NCBI GenBank assembly: GCA_027083925.1
Contig: JALWMK010000059.1
Location: forward strand, 1-57,440
Source of the DNA: Sedimenticola sp.
GTDB taxonomy: Bacteria; Pseudomonadota; Gammaproteobacteria; Chromatiales; Chromatiaceae
DNA length: 57,440 nucleotides
Direction of reading: 5' to 3'
Below the pieces are notes generated by a model. That model was not told the origin of the DNA, searched no databases, and was given only the letters and a program-made list of their open reading frames with translations. The stretch's first letter is position 1. Every line of letters begins with the position of its first letter. Shown piece by piece: positions 16,846 to 27,187 of the stretch. The translations under genes and the position numbers were made by a program.

Positions 16846-17325
16846 ATGGGGTTATTCAGTATCAAGAAACTTTTCCGGCGCGATCAGGCGCGGGCTGTAC
16901 ATGTTATTCGGGATCGGCGGCGTAATTTCCGCACGATGCCGAAAAAAGGTGCGGCTGTTTTGGTTGTCGATGATTCCAAAACCATACGTTTTGCCTTGAA
17001 AAAAATGCTCTCTCAGGGCGGATATCAAGTTCTTGAGGCCGATAATGGCAAAGATGCAATTGAGCTGGCCAGAAATCACGGCCCGATATTGATCATCATG
17101 GATATCGTAATGCCCGGGCTGAACGGCTTTCAGGCCACCCGCCGCATACGCAAGATGGATGAAACCCGCAAGATCCCTATCATCATCATGAGCGGCAACA
17201 AGGAAGCAACAGAAAAGTTCTGGATTCAGCGGATCGGCGCCAATGATTTCATGGGCAAGCCCTTCAACCGCCGCGATGTGTTTCAGCGGCTGGAAATGGC
17301 GGTTTACAAGAACGAAATTGCCTGA
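16846..17325 (+). CDS. CheY/PilH-like single-domain response regulator
   Basis: A 159-residue protein with a basic N-terminal extension (about 35 residues) before one receiver domain. Receiver residues are present: acidic pair D42-D43, phosphoacceptor D86 in IIMDIVMPG, S116 in the Thr/Ser position and K138 in GKPF. There is no output domain. The pattern VLVVDDSKTIRFALKKML and the ANDFMGKPF end resemble PilH/PilG-type twitching-motility regulators. I chose the ATG at 16846 because GGAGGGG (16837-16843) precedes it; the longer frame from 16789 has no site. No histidine kinase or pil gene is adjacent, so the partner is unknown. Confidence 0.9.
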   Translation: MGLFSIKKLFRRDQARAVHVIRDRRRNFRTMPKKGAAVLVVDDSKTIRFALKKMLSQGGYQVLEADNGKDAIELARNHGPILIIMDIVMPGLNGFQATRRIRKMDETRKIPIIIMSGNKEATEKFWIQRIGANDFMGKPFNRRDVFQRLEMAVYKNEIA

Positions 17326-17354
17326 ATAAGGCTCTTGTTGCCCCGCGCCCTCTG

Positions 17355-18623
17355 TCAGCTGCCTCGTCTTTGCAGGGGCAAAATACGGGCGGTCTTCACG
17401 GCATTGTCCTGCATTTGCAGTATTTCTACCGGATAGCCATTGATAAGCAGGCTGGTGCCTGGTTCAGGGATGCATTCAAGCTGCTCGATAATCAGCCCAT
17501 TGAATGTTTTTGGCCCGTTGGTGGGCAGCTCCCAGCCAAATGTTTTTACCAGCTCGCGCACAGTGGCGCTGCCGTTTACCAGAAAGCTGCCATCTTCCTT
17601 GGGTTGAACATCAGCTATGCTGTCTGTTGGGTCGCTGGTGAATTCCCCGACAATTTCTTCCAGCAGATCACTCATGGTAACCAACCCCAGTACATCACCA
17701 TATTCGTCTACAACCAGGCCCACACGGCGTTTTGCCTTTTGGAAGTTCAGCAGCTGGGTGTTGAGGGGGGTGACTTCGGGGATGAAATAGGGGGGCTGGA
17801 TCAGATCCTGCAGAATTTCCCTGGTGAGCTCCCCGCTCATGAGCGCCTGCATTACCTGGCGGGCATGAATAAAACCTACCACATGATCAATGTTGCCCCG
17901 GTACACCAGTGCCTGGGTGTAAGGCATTTGCCGCAGGTCTTCCAGTAGTTCATCCCATGATTCGTCCAGGTCGATGCCATCAATTTCCTGTCGGGGGATC
18001 ATGATGTCTTCTACCGTGGCTTTTTCCAGATCCAGGATTCCCAGCAGCATTTTTCTGTGCTTCTGCGGAATGAGCGCCCCGGCTTCGTTCACGATGGTGC
18101 GCAATTCCTCGCGGGTTACCCTGTCCTGGCCACCTTCTTCCGGGTACACTTTCAACAGGCGCAACAGCGCGTTGGCAAAGAGATTGACCAGCCATACCAA
18201 GGGGTAGGTGATCTTCAGCAGCGGGGTGTAAACCCAGGCGGCCGGGAAAGCCAGCTTTTCCGGGTGCAGGGCGGCCAGTGTTTTTGGTGCGACTTCAGAG
18301 AAGATCAGGATCACCAGGGTGAGCAGGCCGGCGGCAATGGGTATGGCTCCTTCCCCCCCGAGGCGAATGGCGAGGATGGTGGCTAGGGAGGAGGCGAGGA
18401 TATTGACGAAATTGTTTCCCAGCAGGATCAGGCCGATGAGCCGTTCCGGGCGCTTCAGCAGGCGTTCGGCAAGCTGTGCTGCTTTGTGCCCTTCGTCCGC
18501 CAAGTGCCGCAGGCGATAGCGGTTCAAGGTCATCAACGCGGTTTCAGACCCGGAGAAACAAGCGGAGAGTATGATCAGAACAAACAGGGCGGCGAACAGT
18601 CCGCCGATGGGAATCTCGTCCAA
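17355..18623 (-). CDS. CNNM/CorC-type (UPF0053) membrane protein with CBS pair
   Basis: A membrane protein of 422 residues. The N-terminal DUF21/CNNM domain has about four hydrophobic segments (LFAALFVLIILSACFSGSETAL; LILLGNNFVNILASSLATI; LLTLVILIFSEVAPKTLAAL; a fourth at about 130-155). Two CBS motifs follow (about 195-320, including VEDIMIPR and VGLVVDEYGDVLGLVTMSDLLEEIVGE), then the C-terminal CorC/HlyC domain. Such proteins are linked to magnesium or cobalt export and resistance. I prefer the TTG at 18623 because family members start close to DDIPLG and GAAGG is 10 nt upstream; an in-frame ATG lies at 18656 with no ribosome-binding site. Confidence 0.92.
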   Translation of the reverse strand: MDEIPIGGLFAALFVLIILSACFSGSETALMTLNRYRLRHLADEGHKAAQLAERLLKRPERLIGLILLGNNFVNILASSLATILAIRLGGEGAIPIAAGLLTLVILIFSEVAPKTLAALHPEKLAFPAAWVYTPLLKITYPLVWLVNLFANALLRLLKVYPEEGGQDRVTREELRTIVNEAGALIPQKHRKMLLGILDLEKATVEDIMIPRQEIDGIDLDESWDELLEDLRQMPYTQALVYRGNIDHVVGFIHARQVMQALMSGELTREILQDLIQPPYFIPEVTPLNTQLLNFQKAKRRVGLVVDEYGDVLGLVTMSDLLEEIVGEFTSDPTDSIADVQPKEDGSFLVNGSATVRELVKTFGWELPTNGPKTFNGLIIEQLECIPEPGTSLLINGYPVEILQMQDNAVKTARILPLQRRGS

Positions 18624-18698
18624 TGGTGATTTACCTTCAGTACAGGTTAGAATCATTGTCTGTGTTTGCTTGCCAGACTGTCAAGGAGAGGATGGCCC

Positions 18699-19265
18699 AT
18701 GAAAAATATAGTGCTTGGAGGGATGCTGGCCGGTGTGGTGCTGTTTGTCTGGGGAGCAGTGGCCCACTTGTTGCTGCCTGTAGGCAAGATGGGGATGCGG
18801 GAGCTACCCCATTCCACCAGTATCAGCTATGCGCTGGATCTGGCGCTGGAAGAGTCTGGTCTGTATGCATTTCCCTGGATGAATGCAGATGAGAACATGT
18901 CAAAAAAAGCGCTGGCGGATTGGGAAGAGGCGTACCGCGATGGCCCGGTAGGGATGATTCTCTATCACCCCCAGGGAGAGGAACCCATGAGCAGTCGTTT
19001 GTTTGCCGTGCAGTTCGCTACGGATCTTGCGGCTGGCTTGATTGCTGCGGTGTTGCTGTCTTGTACCACATTGTCCTTTGCCGGAAGGCTGTTGTTCGTT
19101 ACCGCTATTGGCGTGTTTTCCTGGATCACATCCAGCATTCCCTGGTGGAACTGGTACGGTTTTCCCGCTGAATTCGTTGCTGGGGCGGGTATTTATATGA
19201 TTGTCGGCTGGTTTCTTGCCGGGCTGGTGCTGGCAGCATTGGGGGGGAGCCAAAGGAGATCCTGA
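18699..19265 (+). CDS. Uncharacterised four-helix membrane protein
   Basis: A 188-residue protein. The first hydrophobic segment is residues 4-25 (IVLGGMLAGVVLFVWGAVAHLLL). A soluble region of about 85 residues with ESGLYAFPWM and YHPQGEEPMSS follows, then three closely packed membrane helices to the C-terminus. The start at 18699 follows a strong ribosome-binding site (AAGGAGAGG, 18683-18691). It is divergent from the CNNM/CorC gene, with about 75 nt between the start codons. I do not recognise a named family. Confidence 0.8.
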   Translation: MKNIVLGGMLAGVVLFVWGAVAHLLLPVGKMGMRELPHSTSISYALDLALEESGLYAFPWMNADENMSKKALADWEEAYRDGPVGMILYHPQGEEPMSSRLFAVQFATDLAAGLIAAVLLSCTTLSFAGRLLFVTAIGVFSWITSSIPWWNWYGFPAEFVAGAGIYMIVGWFLAGLVLAALGGSQRRS

Positions 19266-19274
19266 CGAGGCAGG

Positions 19275-19643
19275 TTAGAGGATGAGGGCAGCCAGGACCC
19301 GCCGGTCTTCCGCCAGCAATATATTGTAAGTGCGGCATGCCGCATGGGTGGGCATGACTTCGTAACCAATGCCCGCTTGCATCAACGGTGCAAAAACCGA
19401 TGGATGAGGAAACAACTGCCGTTCTCCACTGCCCAGAAGGACAATGTCCGGCTGGTATGCCGCCAGCAGGGAAAGGTGTTTTTCCGATAGATCCTGCACG
19501 GCTTGCAGCGCCCAGGGATCACACAGTTTTTCCGGCATCAGCAGCAGATTGTGCCGGAACTCTGCATTGCCGATGTGAATGCAGCCCGCCTCATAAGCCT
19601 CGATGAGGTATCTGCTGTTGACTTGATCCCGGGCGAATTTCAT
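19275..19643 (-). CDS. Mth938-like domain (DUF498) protein
   Basis: A 122-residue protein of the Mth938/NDUFAF3-like (DUF498) fold: IHIGNAEFRHNLLLMPEKL, a central PDIVLLGSGERQLFP and a final AACRTYNILLAEDRRVLAALI, which are the three conserved blocks. Bacterial members are uncharacterised; the mitochondrial relative assists complex I assembly. I chose the ATG at 19643 because the fold begins just after it. It is divergently oriented to alaC and converges on the membrane protein at 18699. Confidence 0.85.
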   Translation of the reverse strand: MKFARDQVNSRYLIEAYEAGCIHIGNAEFRHNLLLMPEKLCDPWALQAVQDLSEKHLSLLAAYQPDIVLLGSGERQLFPHPSVFAPLMQAGIGYEVMPTHAACRTYNILLAEDRRVLAALIL

Positions 19644-19814
19644 GGCCGCTATCATACCTTGAGCGCGGCCATTGTACGACAGGCAAACCAGGAAGGGGCA
19701 GCAGCCCATTCACTCAGCATGAAGGGCAGTGGCATGTGCGCGACAATTGAATTTTCCTTCCTGCTCATGTACTTTACTCGTTTGCCTGAATTTCCAGCTT
19801 GCTAGAGGTTTCCT

Positions 19815-21044
19815 GTGTCCACCCCTGAAATGGAAGAATTCCGCCGCATCAAGCGGTTGCCGCCCTATGTTTTTGCCATCGTCAATGAATTGAAGGCGGA
19901 AGCGCGGGCGCGGGGTGAGGATATCATTGATTTTGGCATGGGCAATCCCGATCAAGGTACGCCCCAGCATATCGTGGACAAGCTGTGCGAGGCTGCCCAG
20001 CGCAAGGATACCCACCGCTATTCCATGTCCAGGGGTATCCCGCGCTTGCGCAGGGCCATTTGCAATTGGTACAGGGACCGCTACCAGGTGGAGCTGGATC
20101 CTGAAACCCAGGCTATCGTCACCATCGGTTCCAAGGAGGGGTTGGCGCACCTGTCTCTGGCCTGCGTGGGGCCGGGGGATTCGGTGCTGGTGCCCAATCC
20201 CGCCTATCCCATCCATCCCTGGGGCTTTGTTATCGCCGGAGCCGATGTGCGCCATGTGCCCCTGGTGGAAGGTGTGGATTTTTTCGAGAAGCTGGAAGAG
20301 GCCATCAAGGCCTCCTGGCCCCGGCCAAAAATGCTGGTGATCAATTTTCCCGGTAACCCGACCAGCCAGTGTGTGGATCTGGATTTCTTCGAAAAGGTGG
20401 TGGAGATTGCCAGGGAGCACAATATCTGGGTGATTCACGACCTGGCCTATGCGGATATAGTATTTGATGGCTACAAAGCGCCCTCGATTCTGCAAGTGCC
20501 GGGAGCGGAAGAGATTGCGGTGGAGTTTTTTTCCCTGTCGAAAAGCTACAATATGCCCGGTTGGCGCGTAGGTTTCATGTGCGGCAACAAGACCCTGGTG
20601 GCGGCTTTGGCGCGGATGAAATCCTATCTGGATTACGGCATGTTCACGCCGATCCAGGTGGCGGCCATTGCCGCCCTGGAAGGCCCCCAGGAATGCGTGG
20701 CGGACATCCGGGGCATGTACGAGTCCCGACGCAATGCGCTTTGCGACGGGCTGAACAACATTGGCTGGGCCGTGGAGCGGCCCAAGGCCACCATGTTTGT
20801 ATGGGCGCCGATTCCTGAAGCGTATTTGGATATGGGTTCTTTGGAGTTTTCCAAGAAATTGCTTATTGACGCAAAGGTGGCTGTGTCTCCCGGTATCGGC
20901 TTCGGCGAATATGGCGACAGTCATGTGCGCTTCGGGCTGATTGAAAACGAGCATCGCACCCGCCAGGCCGTGCGCGGTATTCGGGATATGTTTCGCAAGG
21001 ACGGCGTTTTACAGGAAAACCGGCTGGCATTGTTGCCCCGGTAA
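19815..21044 (+). CDS. alaC: Alanine-forming glutamate-pyruvate aminotransferase AlaC
   Basis: Class I/II PLP aminotransferase of 409 residues. The PLP lysine is K243 in [17 protein letters not shown]; other cofactor contacts are visible in [10 protein letters not shown] and [12 protein letters not shown]. AlaC-type enzymes move the amino group of glutamate to pyruvate. The GTG at 19815 follows AGAGG by 7 nt. Its position directly upstream of hom-thrC is common in Pseudomonadales and Chromatiales and fits an amino-acid biosynthesis unit, with 27 nt between alaC and hom. Confidence 0.94.
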   Translation: MSTPEMEEFRRIKRLPPYVFAIVNELKAEARARGEDIIDFGMGNPDQGTPQHIVDKLCEAAQRKDTHRYSMSRGIPRLRRAICNWYRDRYQVELDPETQAIVTIGSKEGLAHLSLACVGPGDSVLVPNPAYPIHPWGFVIAGADVRHVPLVEGVDFFEKLEEAIKASWPRPKMLVINFPGNPTSQCVDLDFFEKVVEIAREHNIWVIHDLAYADIVFDGYKAPSILQVPGAEEIAVEFFSLSKSYNMPGWRVGFMCGNKTLVAALARMKSYLDYGMFTPIQVAAIAALEGPQECVADIRGMYESRRNALCDGLNNIGWAVERPKATMFVWAPIPEAYLDMGSLEFSKKLLIDAKVAVSPGIGFGEYGDSHVRFGLIENEHRTRQAVRGIRDMFRKDGVLQENRLALLPR

Positions 21045-21071
21045 CAGATTTGAAATAACAGGAGAAGAAGC

Positions 21072-22379
21072 TTGGAACCCGTAAAAGTGGGATTGCTGGG
21101 ATTGGGTACCGTCGGTGGCGGCACCATGAATGTACTGCACCGGAATGCAGCGGAAATCAGCCGCCGCGCCGGTCGTGATATTGTGGTCAGTCATGCTGCG
21201 GCGCGGGAGTTTGACCCCAAGGACATCGACGGCCTGGACAAGGTGAGTATTACCAACGATGCCTTCGAGGTTGTGCGCCACCCGGAAGTGGATGTGGTGG
21301 TGGAGCTTATTGGCGGTTATTCCCCGGCCAAGGAGCTGGTGCTCGAAGCCATCGCCCAGGGCAAACATGTGGTTACCGCTAACAAGGCGCTGATCGCCTT
21401 GCATGGCAATGAAATCTTCAGCGCGGCTCAGGCGAAGGGCGTCACCGTCGCCTTCGAGGCGGCGGTTGCGGGGGGCATTCCCATCATAAAGGCATTGCGC
21501 GAAGGGCTGGCGGCCAACCACATCGAATGGATTGCGGGCATCATCAACGGCACCGGGAACTTCATTCTGACCGAGATGCGGGACAAGGGCAGGAATTTTG
21601 CCGATGTGCTCAAGGAGGCTCAGGAGCTGGGCTATGCCGAGGCTGACCCCACCTTCGATGTGGAAGGCATCGATGCCGCCCACAAGCTGACCATCCTGGC
21701 GTCACTGGCGTTCGGTATCCCACTGCAATTCGACAAATGCTACACCGAAGGCATAGGCAAGATCGAAGCCCAGGACGTGGAATATGCAGAAGAGCTGGGA
21801 TACCGCATCAAGCATCTGGGGGTTACGCGCCGCACAGACACAGGCGTGGAGCTGCGGGTGCATCCCACGCTGATTCCCGAGCGTCGCCTCATCGCCAATG
21901 TGGATGGTGTGATGAATGCCGTGCTGGTAAAAGGCGATGCTGTGGGTTCCACCCTGTATTACGGCGCGGGGGCGGGTTCCCTGCCTACTGCGTCCGCAGT
22001 GGCCGCTGATATCATCGATATCGCCCGCGCCCTTACCGTCGATCCGGACAGTCGTGTGCCCCACCTGGCCTTCCAGCCGGATGAGTTGTCGGATTTCCCC
22101 GTGCTGGACATGGATCAGATCGAGACCGCCTATTATCTGCGGCTTACCGTGGAGGACAAACCCGGTGTACTGGCGAAAGTGACCGGCATTCTGGGAGAGT
22201 CGGGCATCAGCATCGAAGCGGTAAAACAGAAAGAACCCCCAAGTGGCGAGCCGGAAGTGCCTCTGGTGTTGCTGACCCACCGGGTATTGGAAGGCGACAT
22301 GAATCGCGCCCTTGCCGCCATCGCGGCCATGGATGCGGTAAGAAGCGTTTCCCGAATCCGGGTAGAATACCTGGACTGA
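21072..22379 (+). CDS. hom: Homoserine dehydrogenase
   Basis: Reduces aspartate semialdehyde to homoserine on the way to threonine and methionine; 435 residues. The NAD(P) loop is [16 protein letters not shown] at the N-terminus. The catalytic domain has [14 protein letters not shown] and [18 protein letters not shown]. The C-terminus from about residue 355 is an ACT domain ([19 protein letters not shown]), so threonine feedback control is likely. This is a stand-alone enzyme, not an aspartokinase fusion. The start is a TTG at 21072 with AGGAG 7 nt upstream. Confidence 0.97.
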   Translation: MEPVKVGLLGLGTVGGGTMNVLHRNAAEISRRAGRDIVVSHAAAREFDPKDIDGLDKVSITNDAFEVVRHPEVDVVVELIGGYSPAKELVLEAIAQGKHVVTANKALIALHGNEIFSAAQAKGVTVAFEAAVAGGIPIIKALREGLAANHIEWIAGIINGTGNFILTEMRDKGRNFADVLKEAQELGYAEADPTFDVEGIDAAHKLTILASLAFGIPLQFDKCYTEGIGKIEAQDVEYAEELGYRIKHLGVTRRTDTGVELRVHPTLIPERRLIANVDGVMNAVLVKGDAVGSTLYYGAGAGSLPTASAVAADIIDIARALTVDPDSRVPHLAFQPDELSDFPVLDMDQIETAYYLRLTVEDKPGVLAKVTGILGESGISIEAVKQKEPPSGEPEVPLVLLTHRVLEGDMNRALAAIAAMDAVRSVSRIRVEYLD

Positions 22380-22432
22380 CCGCACCCCATCACAATCAAC
22401 CAAGTACAATCGTCCTATTCGAGGTTTGGAGC

Positions 22433-23515
22433 ATGCCATTTCGTCCCCGTTACACCGGCCTGATCAACAAATACCGTGACCGCCTGCCGGTGCATGATGA
22501 CACCCGTATTATCAGTCTGGGAGAAGGCAACACCCCCCTGATCCGGCTCAACAACATTCCTCGCGCCTTGGGCAAGGACGTGGATATCTATGTCAAATAC
22601 GAAGGCCTGAATCCCACCGGCTCATTCAAGGACCGGGGCATGACCATGGCGGTCACCAAGGCGGTGGAAGAGGGCAGCAAGGCGGTGATCTGTGCTTCCA
22701 CGGGAAATACTTCCGCCTCTGCAGCGGCCTATGCGGCGCGGGCGGGAATAAAAGCCTTCGTGCTGATCCCGGAAGGAAAGATCGCCATGGGCAAGCTGGC
22801 GCAAACCATGATGTATGGCGCAGTCACCATCCAGATTCGCGGCAATTTCGATGATGGCATGCGCCTGGTGAAGGAGGTCGCCGACGAGGCACCTGTGACC
22901 ATTGTTAATTCCATCAACCCGTTTCGCATCCAGGGGCAAAAAACCGCAGCTTTCGAAATTGTTGAGGAACTGGAGGCGGCGCCGGACTATCACTGCCTGC
23001 CGGTAGGCAATGCCGGCAACATCACCGCTTACTGGATGGGATACAAGGAGTATCATGATCACGGTATTGTTAATTCCGCGCCGACAATGGTGGGCTATCA
23101 GGCATCAGGAGCCGCCCCCTTCTTGCGGGGCGGGCCTGTGGATCACCCGGAAACCATTGCTTCCGCCATCCGCATTGGCCATCCCCAGTCCTGGGATCTT
23201 GCCTGGAATGCGCAGAAAGAGTCCGGCGGCTGGTTCGATGAATTCAGCGATGAACAGATCCTCAAGGCACAAAAAATGCTGGCGACCATGGAGGGTGTGT
23301 TCTGCGAGCCGGCCTCAGCTACCTCCCTGGCCGGCGCCATGCGGGACATCCGCTCGGGAAAGATCACTGAAGGCAGCAAGATCGTCTGCACCCTTACCGG
23401 CAACGGGCTGAAAGATCCGGATACGGCAATCAAGCAATGTACCGATCCTGCGATTGTTATTGAAGCCACCCTTGGCTCGGTGAAGGACGCCATTCTGGGC
23501 AATATGCAGGAATGA
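22433..23515 (+). CDS. thrC: Threonine synthase
   Basis: PLP enzyme that turns O-phosphohomoserine into threonine, 360 residues. The PLP lysine is K66 in [28 protein letters not shown] and the phosphate loop [18 protein letters not shown] follow. This is the short form found in Pseudomonas and Gram-positives, not the long E. coli ThrC. GGAG sits just before the ATG. It lies 53 nt after hom and overlaps the next gene by 4 nt. Confidence 0.97.
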   Translation: MPFRPRYTGLINKYRDRLPVHDDTRIISLGEGNTPLIRLNNIPRALGKDVDIYVKYEGLNPTGSFKDRGMTMAVTKAVEEGSKAVICASTGNTSASAAAYAARAGIKAFVLIPEGKIAMGKLAQTMMYGAVTIQIRGNFDDGMRLVKEVADEAPVTIVNSINPFRIQGQKTAAFEIVEELEAAPDYHCLPVGNAGNITAYWMGYKEYHDHGIVNSAPTMVGYQASGAAPFLRGGPVDHPETIASAIRIGHPQSWDLAWNAQKESGGWFDEFSDEQILKAQKMLATMEGVFCEPASATSLAGAMRDIRSGKITEGSKIVCTLTGNGLKDPDTAIKQCTDPAIVIEATLGSVKDAILGNMQE

Positions 23516-24459
23516 TCCATCATCTATTGGTTCCCGATCTTCTGGAGCCGCCGCCTGCTGGCATGGAAACCGCGGATATTCCGCGGTTTCCTGTTCTTGA
23601 GAGCCTCCTTGCCCGCGCGGACAAGAAGGCCGCGCCTGGGAACCTCGATACCAACCTTTTCCGGCTTTTCCATCTGGGCGAAGAGGCTCCCGCCACGGCC
23701 CCCCTGTGCTGGCTTGCGGACAGCGGTGAGGAGGCTCCCGGCTGGGTGCTCCAGGCCGTGCCGGTATATCTGCGTGCGGATCGGGACCAGGTGCTGCTTT
23801 TCCCCTTGCAGGAAAAACAGATGGACTGGCAGCAGGCAGAGCGCTTCATTTTGGCATTCAACAGGCATTTTGCCGAAGACGGGCTGGTGCTGAAGGCGGC
23901 TTCCCCCCTGTGCTGGTATCTGTTTACCCAAACGCCCGTCTGTTCCGGTTTTGTTGATCTGTCCCGGGTTGCCGGGCGCAGCATGGCTTCTTTCCTGCCT
24001 GAAGGGAAGGATGAGAGGTTCTGGCGCAACGTCATCAACGAAACCCAGATGCTGTTTTTCCAGCAGGAAGAGAACGAGGCAAGGCAGGCGCAAGGCTGGT
24101 TGCCGGTTAGTGGTTTGTGGTTCAGTGGAGCTGGTGTGCTTCCTGAAAAGCGGCCCGTAGCTCCTGTAGAAACTGCAGGAGAGTATTGCCTGCTGGCCGG
24201 GTTGAAACGCTATGCGGCAAGCACGGATCCTGATTGCTCGGTGATGGTCATCGATACTCTGGCCAAGGCTCGCAGGGAGCGGGATGCAGCAAACTGGCTG
24301 CAGGAAATTCGTGAACTGGAGCGCCAGCTTGCCGCCCTGGTGTATACCGCGAAGGAAATCTGCCTGTATCCCTGCCAGGGAACGGCTTATTACTGGAAAA
24401 GCCGCATGAAATACCGATTGTGGAGAAAGGTCAAAAGCATCACAGGGAAAGATTCCTGA
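23512..24459 (+). CDS. RpfE-type conserved protein
   Basis: A 315-residue soluble protein with conserved blocks such as LPDLLEPP near the start, [40 protein letters not shown] and [10 protein letters not shown]. These match the RpfE-type family (COG4255), named from the Xanthomonas rpf locus and often found beside thrC or recJ in gammaproteobacteria. The biochemical role is not established. Its ATG overlaps the thrC stop (ATGA), so it is part of hom-thrC-rpfE. Its 3' end overlaps the end of the opposing tag gene by 20 bp. Confidence 0.85.
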   Translation: MIHHLLVPDLLEPPPAGMETADIPRFPVLESLLARADKKAAPGNLDTNLFRLFHLGEEAPATAPLCWLADSGEEAPGWVLQAVPVYLRADRDQVLLFPLQEKQMDWQQAERFILAFNRHFAEDGLVLKAASPLCWYLFTQTPVCSGFVDLSRVAGRSMASFLPEGKDERFWRNVINETQMLFFQQEENEARQAQGWLPVSGLWFSGAGVLPEKRPVAPVETAGEYCLLAGLKRYAASTDPDCSVMVIDTLAKARRERDAANWLQEIRELERQLAALVYTAKEICLYPCQGTAYYWKSRMKYRLWRKVKSITGKDS

Positions 24460-25018
24460 TCTGCTGATACTTGTGACAATGGACGACATGATCATTCACC
24501 ATGCCGGTGGCTTGCATGAAGGCGTAGCAGATGGTGGAGCCGGTGAATTTGAAACCTCTTTTCTTCAGATCCTTGCTCATGGCGTCGGATTCCGCTGAAG
24601 TGGCAGGCACCTCCGCATCGGTTTTCCAGGCATTTTGAATGGGCTGGCCACCGACGAATTGCCAGATATAACGATCAAAACTGCCGTGTTCTTCCTGCGT
24701 GGCGAGAAATGCCTGGGCATTGCTTACCGCAGAATGGATTTTCAGCCGGTTGCGAACGATGCCGGGGTTGGCCAGCAGGGCGGCAATCTTTTTTTCAGAG
24801 TAGCGTGCAATTTTCTTGGCATCGAAATGATCGAATGCCTTGCGATAGTGCTCGCGTTTGCCGAGAATGAGCGCCCAGCTTAATCCCGCCTGGGCGCCAT
24901 CGAGAATCAGCGACTCGAACAGCAGGCGGTCGTCATGAACGGGCTGTCCCCATTCCTGGTCATGATATGTCTGTTCCAGGGAGCTGGCGTTCGCCCATGT
25001 GCAGCGGATGATGGTCAA
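24440..25018 (-). CDS. tag: DNA-3-methyladenine glycosylase I
   Basis: Base-excision repair enzyme that removes 3-methyladenine, 192 residues. The family zinc ligands are present: C6 and H19 (RCTWA...YHDQEWG), and H177 and C181 near the C-terminus (NDHVVHCHKY). The helix-hairpin-helix core includes ILDGAQAGLSWALIL. The start is a TTG at 25018 with GGAG 6 nt upstream, within the end of lexA; the genes overlap by 4 nt, so tag is translated from the lexA mRNA. That predicts DNA-damage induction of Tag. Confidence 0.95.
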   Translation of the reverse strand: MTIIRCTWANASSLEQTYHDQEWGQPVHDDRLLFESLILDGAQAGLSWALILGKREHYRKAFDHFDAKKIARYSEKKIAALLANPGIVRNRLKIHSAVSNAQAFLATQEEHGSFDRYIWQFVGGQPIQNAWKTDAEVPATSAESDAMSKDLKKRGFKFTGSTICYAFMQATGMVNDHVVHCHKYQQIRNLSL

Positions 25019-25638
25019 TGGTAGCTCCGCATCTGCCCTACCAGCACACCCTGTATCTGTACCTGTTCCGGCAAGAAACTCATGGATTGCATATTGCTGT
25101 TGGCTGGATGCAGAACAACCTTTCCCTGCTGCTGTTCGATGCGTTTGAGGGTGGCTTCCTCGCCATCCACCAAGGCAACCACGATCTCCCCGTTGCGCGC
25201 ATGATCGCGTTGCTCGATAACCACCCAGTCGCCGTCCAGTATGCCCTCATCGATCATGGAATCCCCCTTGACCTCCAGTACATAGCAAGGGTTTTCAGTA
25301 CGCAGGGGAGGGGGGATGGTGATGGTTTCCGGATTGGCGATGGCCTCGATGGGCTGGCCGGCGGCAATGCGCCCGTACAGGGGCAGTTCGTTTCCGTCTG
25401 AATTGAACTCTTCTGCTGGCGCCTGGGCAAGACGCACTCCCCGGCGCTGGTTGTGCATGGGTTCGATGAGTTTTTCCTTGATCAGTGCCTGCAATTGCTT
25501 GTGCAGGGAGCCGCGGGAACTCAGTCCCAGTGCGTCGCAGAGTTCATCCAGCGTTGGTGGGTGGGGAAACTCGTGCAGATGGGTGAGGAGGTATTCGTAG
25601 ATTTCCTGCTGGCGGCGGGTCAGGTTGGGCATATTCAT
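25015..25638 (-). CDS. lexA: LexA SOS repressor
   Basis: A 207-residue self-cleaving repressor. The N-terminal winged helix-turn-helix (about 1-65) is LTRRQQEIYEYLL...PPTLDELCDALGLSSRGSLHKQLQAL. The cleavage site is A93-G94, and the serine-lysine dyad is S127 (GDSMIDEGIL) and K165 (EATLKRIE). The recognition helix (SRGSLHKQLQAL) differs from E. coli LexA (RSPNAAEEHLKAL) and resembles LexA2/Xanthomonas-type repressors, so a different operator is expected. I chose the ATG at 25638 because AAGGAG is 7 nt upstream. tag follows with a 4-nt overlap. Confidence 0.96.
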   Translation of the reverse strand: MNMPNLTRRQQEIYEYLLTHLHEFPHPPTLDELCDALGLSSRGSLHKQLQALIKEKLIEPMHNQRRGVRLAQAPAEEFNSDGNELPLYGRIAAGQPIEAIANPETITIPPPLRTENPCYVLEVKGDSMIDEGILDGDWVVIEQRDHARNGEIVVALVDGEEATLKRIEQQQGKVVLHPANSNMQSMSFLPEQVQIQGVLVGQMRSYH

Positions 25639-25663
25639 GTTGCGCTCCTTTAGTGCTACGTTC

Positions 25664-25678
25664 GTTCTATTATAGAAC
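25664..25678 (-). promoter_or_regulatory. Palindromic operator over the lexA -10 box (putative SOS box)
   Basis: GTTCTATTATAGAAC is a perfect 15-bp palindrome (GTTCTA-N3-TAGAAC) 26 nt upstream of the lexA start. On the lexA strand its centre reads TATAAT, a consensus -10 element. Further half-sites GTTC and GAAC lie just outside. It is neither the E. coli CTGT-N8-ACAG box nor the Gram-positive GAAC-N4-GTTC box. Autoregulation by LexA is inferred from position. Confidence 0.65.
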
Positions 25679-25786
25679 AAAACAGGAACATTGATAGTGA
25701 TAAGCGGAAATATCTGCATAAAACTGCTCATTTACCCTCGTCAGCCTGATAAAATGCCTGTTTTCCGACTGTAATAATCATTGCCA

Positions 25787-27187
25787 ATGACAGCCAGAAC
25801 ACGTTTTGCCCCCAGTCCAACGGGCTATTTGCATGTGGGGGGCGCCCGCACGGCATTGTTTTCCTGGCTCTATGCGCGCAAGCATGGTGGCCGGTTTGTG
25901 CTGCGCATCGAAGATACTGACCGGGAGCGCTCCACCCAGGAGTCGGTAAATGCCATTCTCGAAGGTATGACCTGGCTGGGCCTGGAATATGACGAAGGGC
26001 CTTTTTATCAGACCCACCGTTTCGAGCGCTACAACCAGGCCATCGATGAGCTGCTGGAAAAAGGTCTGGCCTATCGTTGTGATTGCTCCAGGGAGCGCCT
26101 GGAAGAACTGCGAGAGCGGCAAATCTCGGCAAAGGTCAAGCCACGCTATGATGGCTTCTGTCACCATCGGGAAATCGACCCGAAACAGCCTCATGTGATT
26201 CGCTTCCGCAATCCGGATACCGGCGCCGTGGTGTTCGACGACCTGGTGCGCGGGCGTATCAGCGTCGCCAATGCGGAGCTGGATGACCTGATCATTCGCC
26301 GTAGTGATGGTGCGCCCACCTACAACCTGACCGTGGTGGTGGATGATGCCGATATGAACATCACCCAGGTGATTCGCGGCGACGACCATATCAACAACAC
26401 GCCGCGGCAGATCAATCTGCTCAATGCCCTGGGGCTGGAGGTGCCTGAATACGCCCACCTGCCCATGATTCTGGGGGACGATGGCGCCCGCCTGTCCAAG
26501 CGTCATGGCGCCGTCAGCGTCATGCAGTACATGGAAGAGGGCTTCCTGCCGGAGGCGCTGCTCAATTATCTGGTGCGCCTGGGCTGGTCTCATGGCGATC
26601 AGGAAATCTTTTCCCTGGATGAAATGGTGGAGCTGTTCGAGTTGAGCGAAGTCAACAAGGCGCCCTCTGCCTTCAATACGGACAAATTGCTGTGGATCAA
26701 CCAGCACTACATCAAGGCGGATGCTCCACAACGCATCGCCCGTCTGCTTTCACCCCACATGGGAAAGCTGGACATCGACCCGGCGGAAGGGCCGGATCTT
26801 GTGAAAGTGGTAGAGGCCCAGCGAGAGCGTGCCAGCACCCTGGTGGAGCTGGCCCGGATCAGCGCCTTTTATTACCGGGATTTTGAAACCTTCGATGAAA
26901 AGGCTGCGAAAAAAGCCTTCAAGGCCGCCGCCCTGAAGCCTTTACAACTGGTGCGCTCCCGCCTGACGGAACTGGAATACTGGAACCGTGAGGATATCCA
27001 TGCAGTGATCGACAGCACCGTAGAAAGCCTGGGAGTCGGCTTCGGCAAGGTCGCCATGCCGGTGCGGGTGGCGGTAACTGGCGGTTCGCCGTCGCCGGAT
27101 CTTGACCTCACCATGGAAATGATTGGCCGGGAAGCCTGTCTGCGCCGCATCGACAAAGCCATCGATTACCTACAGAAACAGTCATGA
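25787..27187 (+). CDS. gltX: Glutamyl-tRNA synthetase
   Basis: Class I synthetase of 466 residues charging tRNA-Glu. HIGH region: [20 protein letters not shown] region: [15 protein letters not shown] cysteine cluster (CDC...Y...GFC) matches the zinc site of E. coli GluRS. The ATG at 25787 starts the usual [12 protein letters not shown] end; a TTG two codons earlier is possible. It is divergent from lexA, with about 150 nt between starts, and its stop overlaps glnS by 4 nt. The cognate tRNA-Glu gene lies 1.9 kb downstream. Confidence 0.97.
   Translation: MTARTRFAPSPTGYLHVGGARTALFSWLYARKHGGRFVLRIEDTDRERSTQESVNAILEGMTWLGLEYDEGPFYQTHRFERYNQAIDELLEKGLAYRCDCSRERLEELRERQISAKVKPRYDGFCHHREIDPKQPHVIRFRNPDTGAVVFDDLVRGRISVANAELDDLIIRRSDGAPTYNLTVVVDDADMNITQVIRGDDHINNTPRQINLLNALGLEVPEYAHLPMILGDDGARLSKRHGAVSVMQYMEEGFLPEALLNYLVRLGWSHGDQEIFSLDEMVELFELSEVNKAPSAFNTDKLLWINQHYIKADAPQRIARLLSPHMGKLDIDPAEGPDLVKVVEAQRERASTLVELARISAFYYRDFETFDEKAAKKAFKAAALKPLQLVRSRLTELEYWNREDIHAVIDSTVESLGVGFGKVAMPVRVAVTGGSPSPDLDLTMEMIGREACLRRIDKAIDYLQKQS

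Noticed and set aside
19710-20954. 414-codon frame on the reverse strand
   Set aside because: It lies antisense to alaC, whose active-site motifs are intact, and has no family features.
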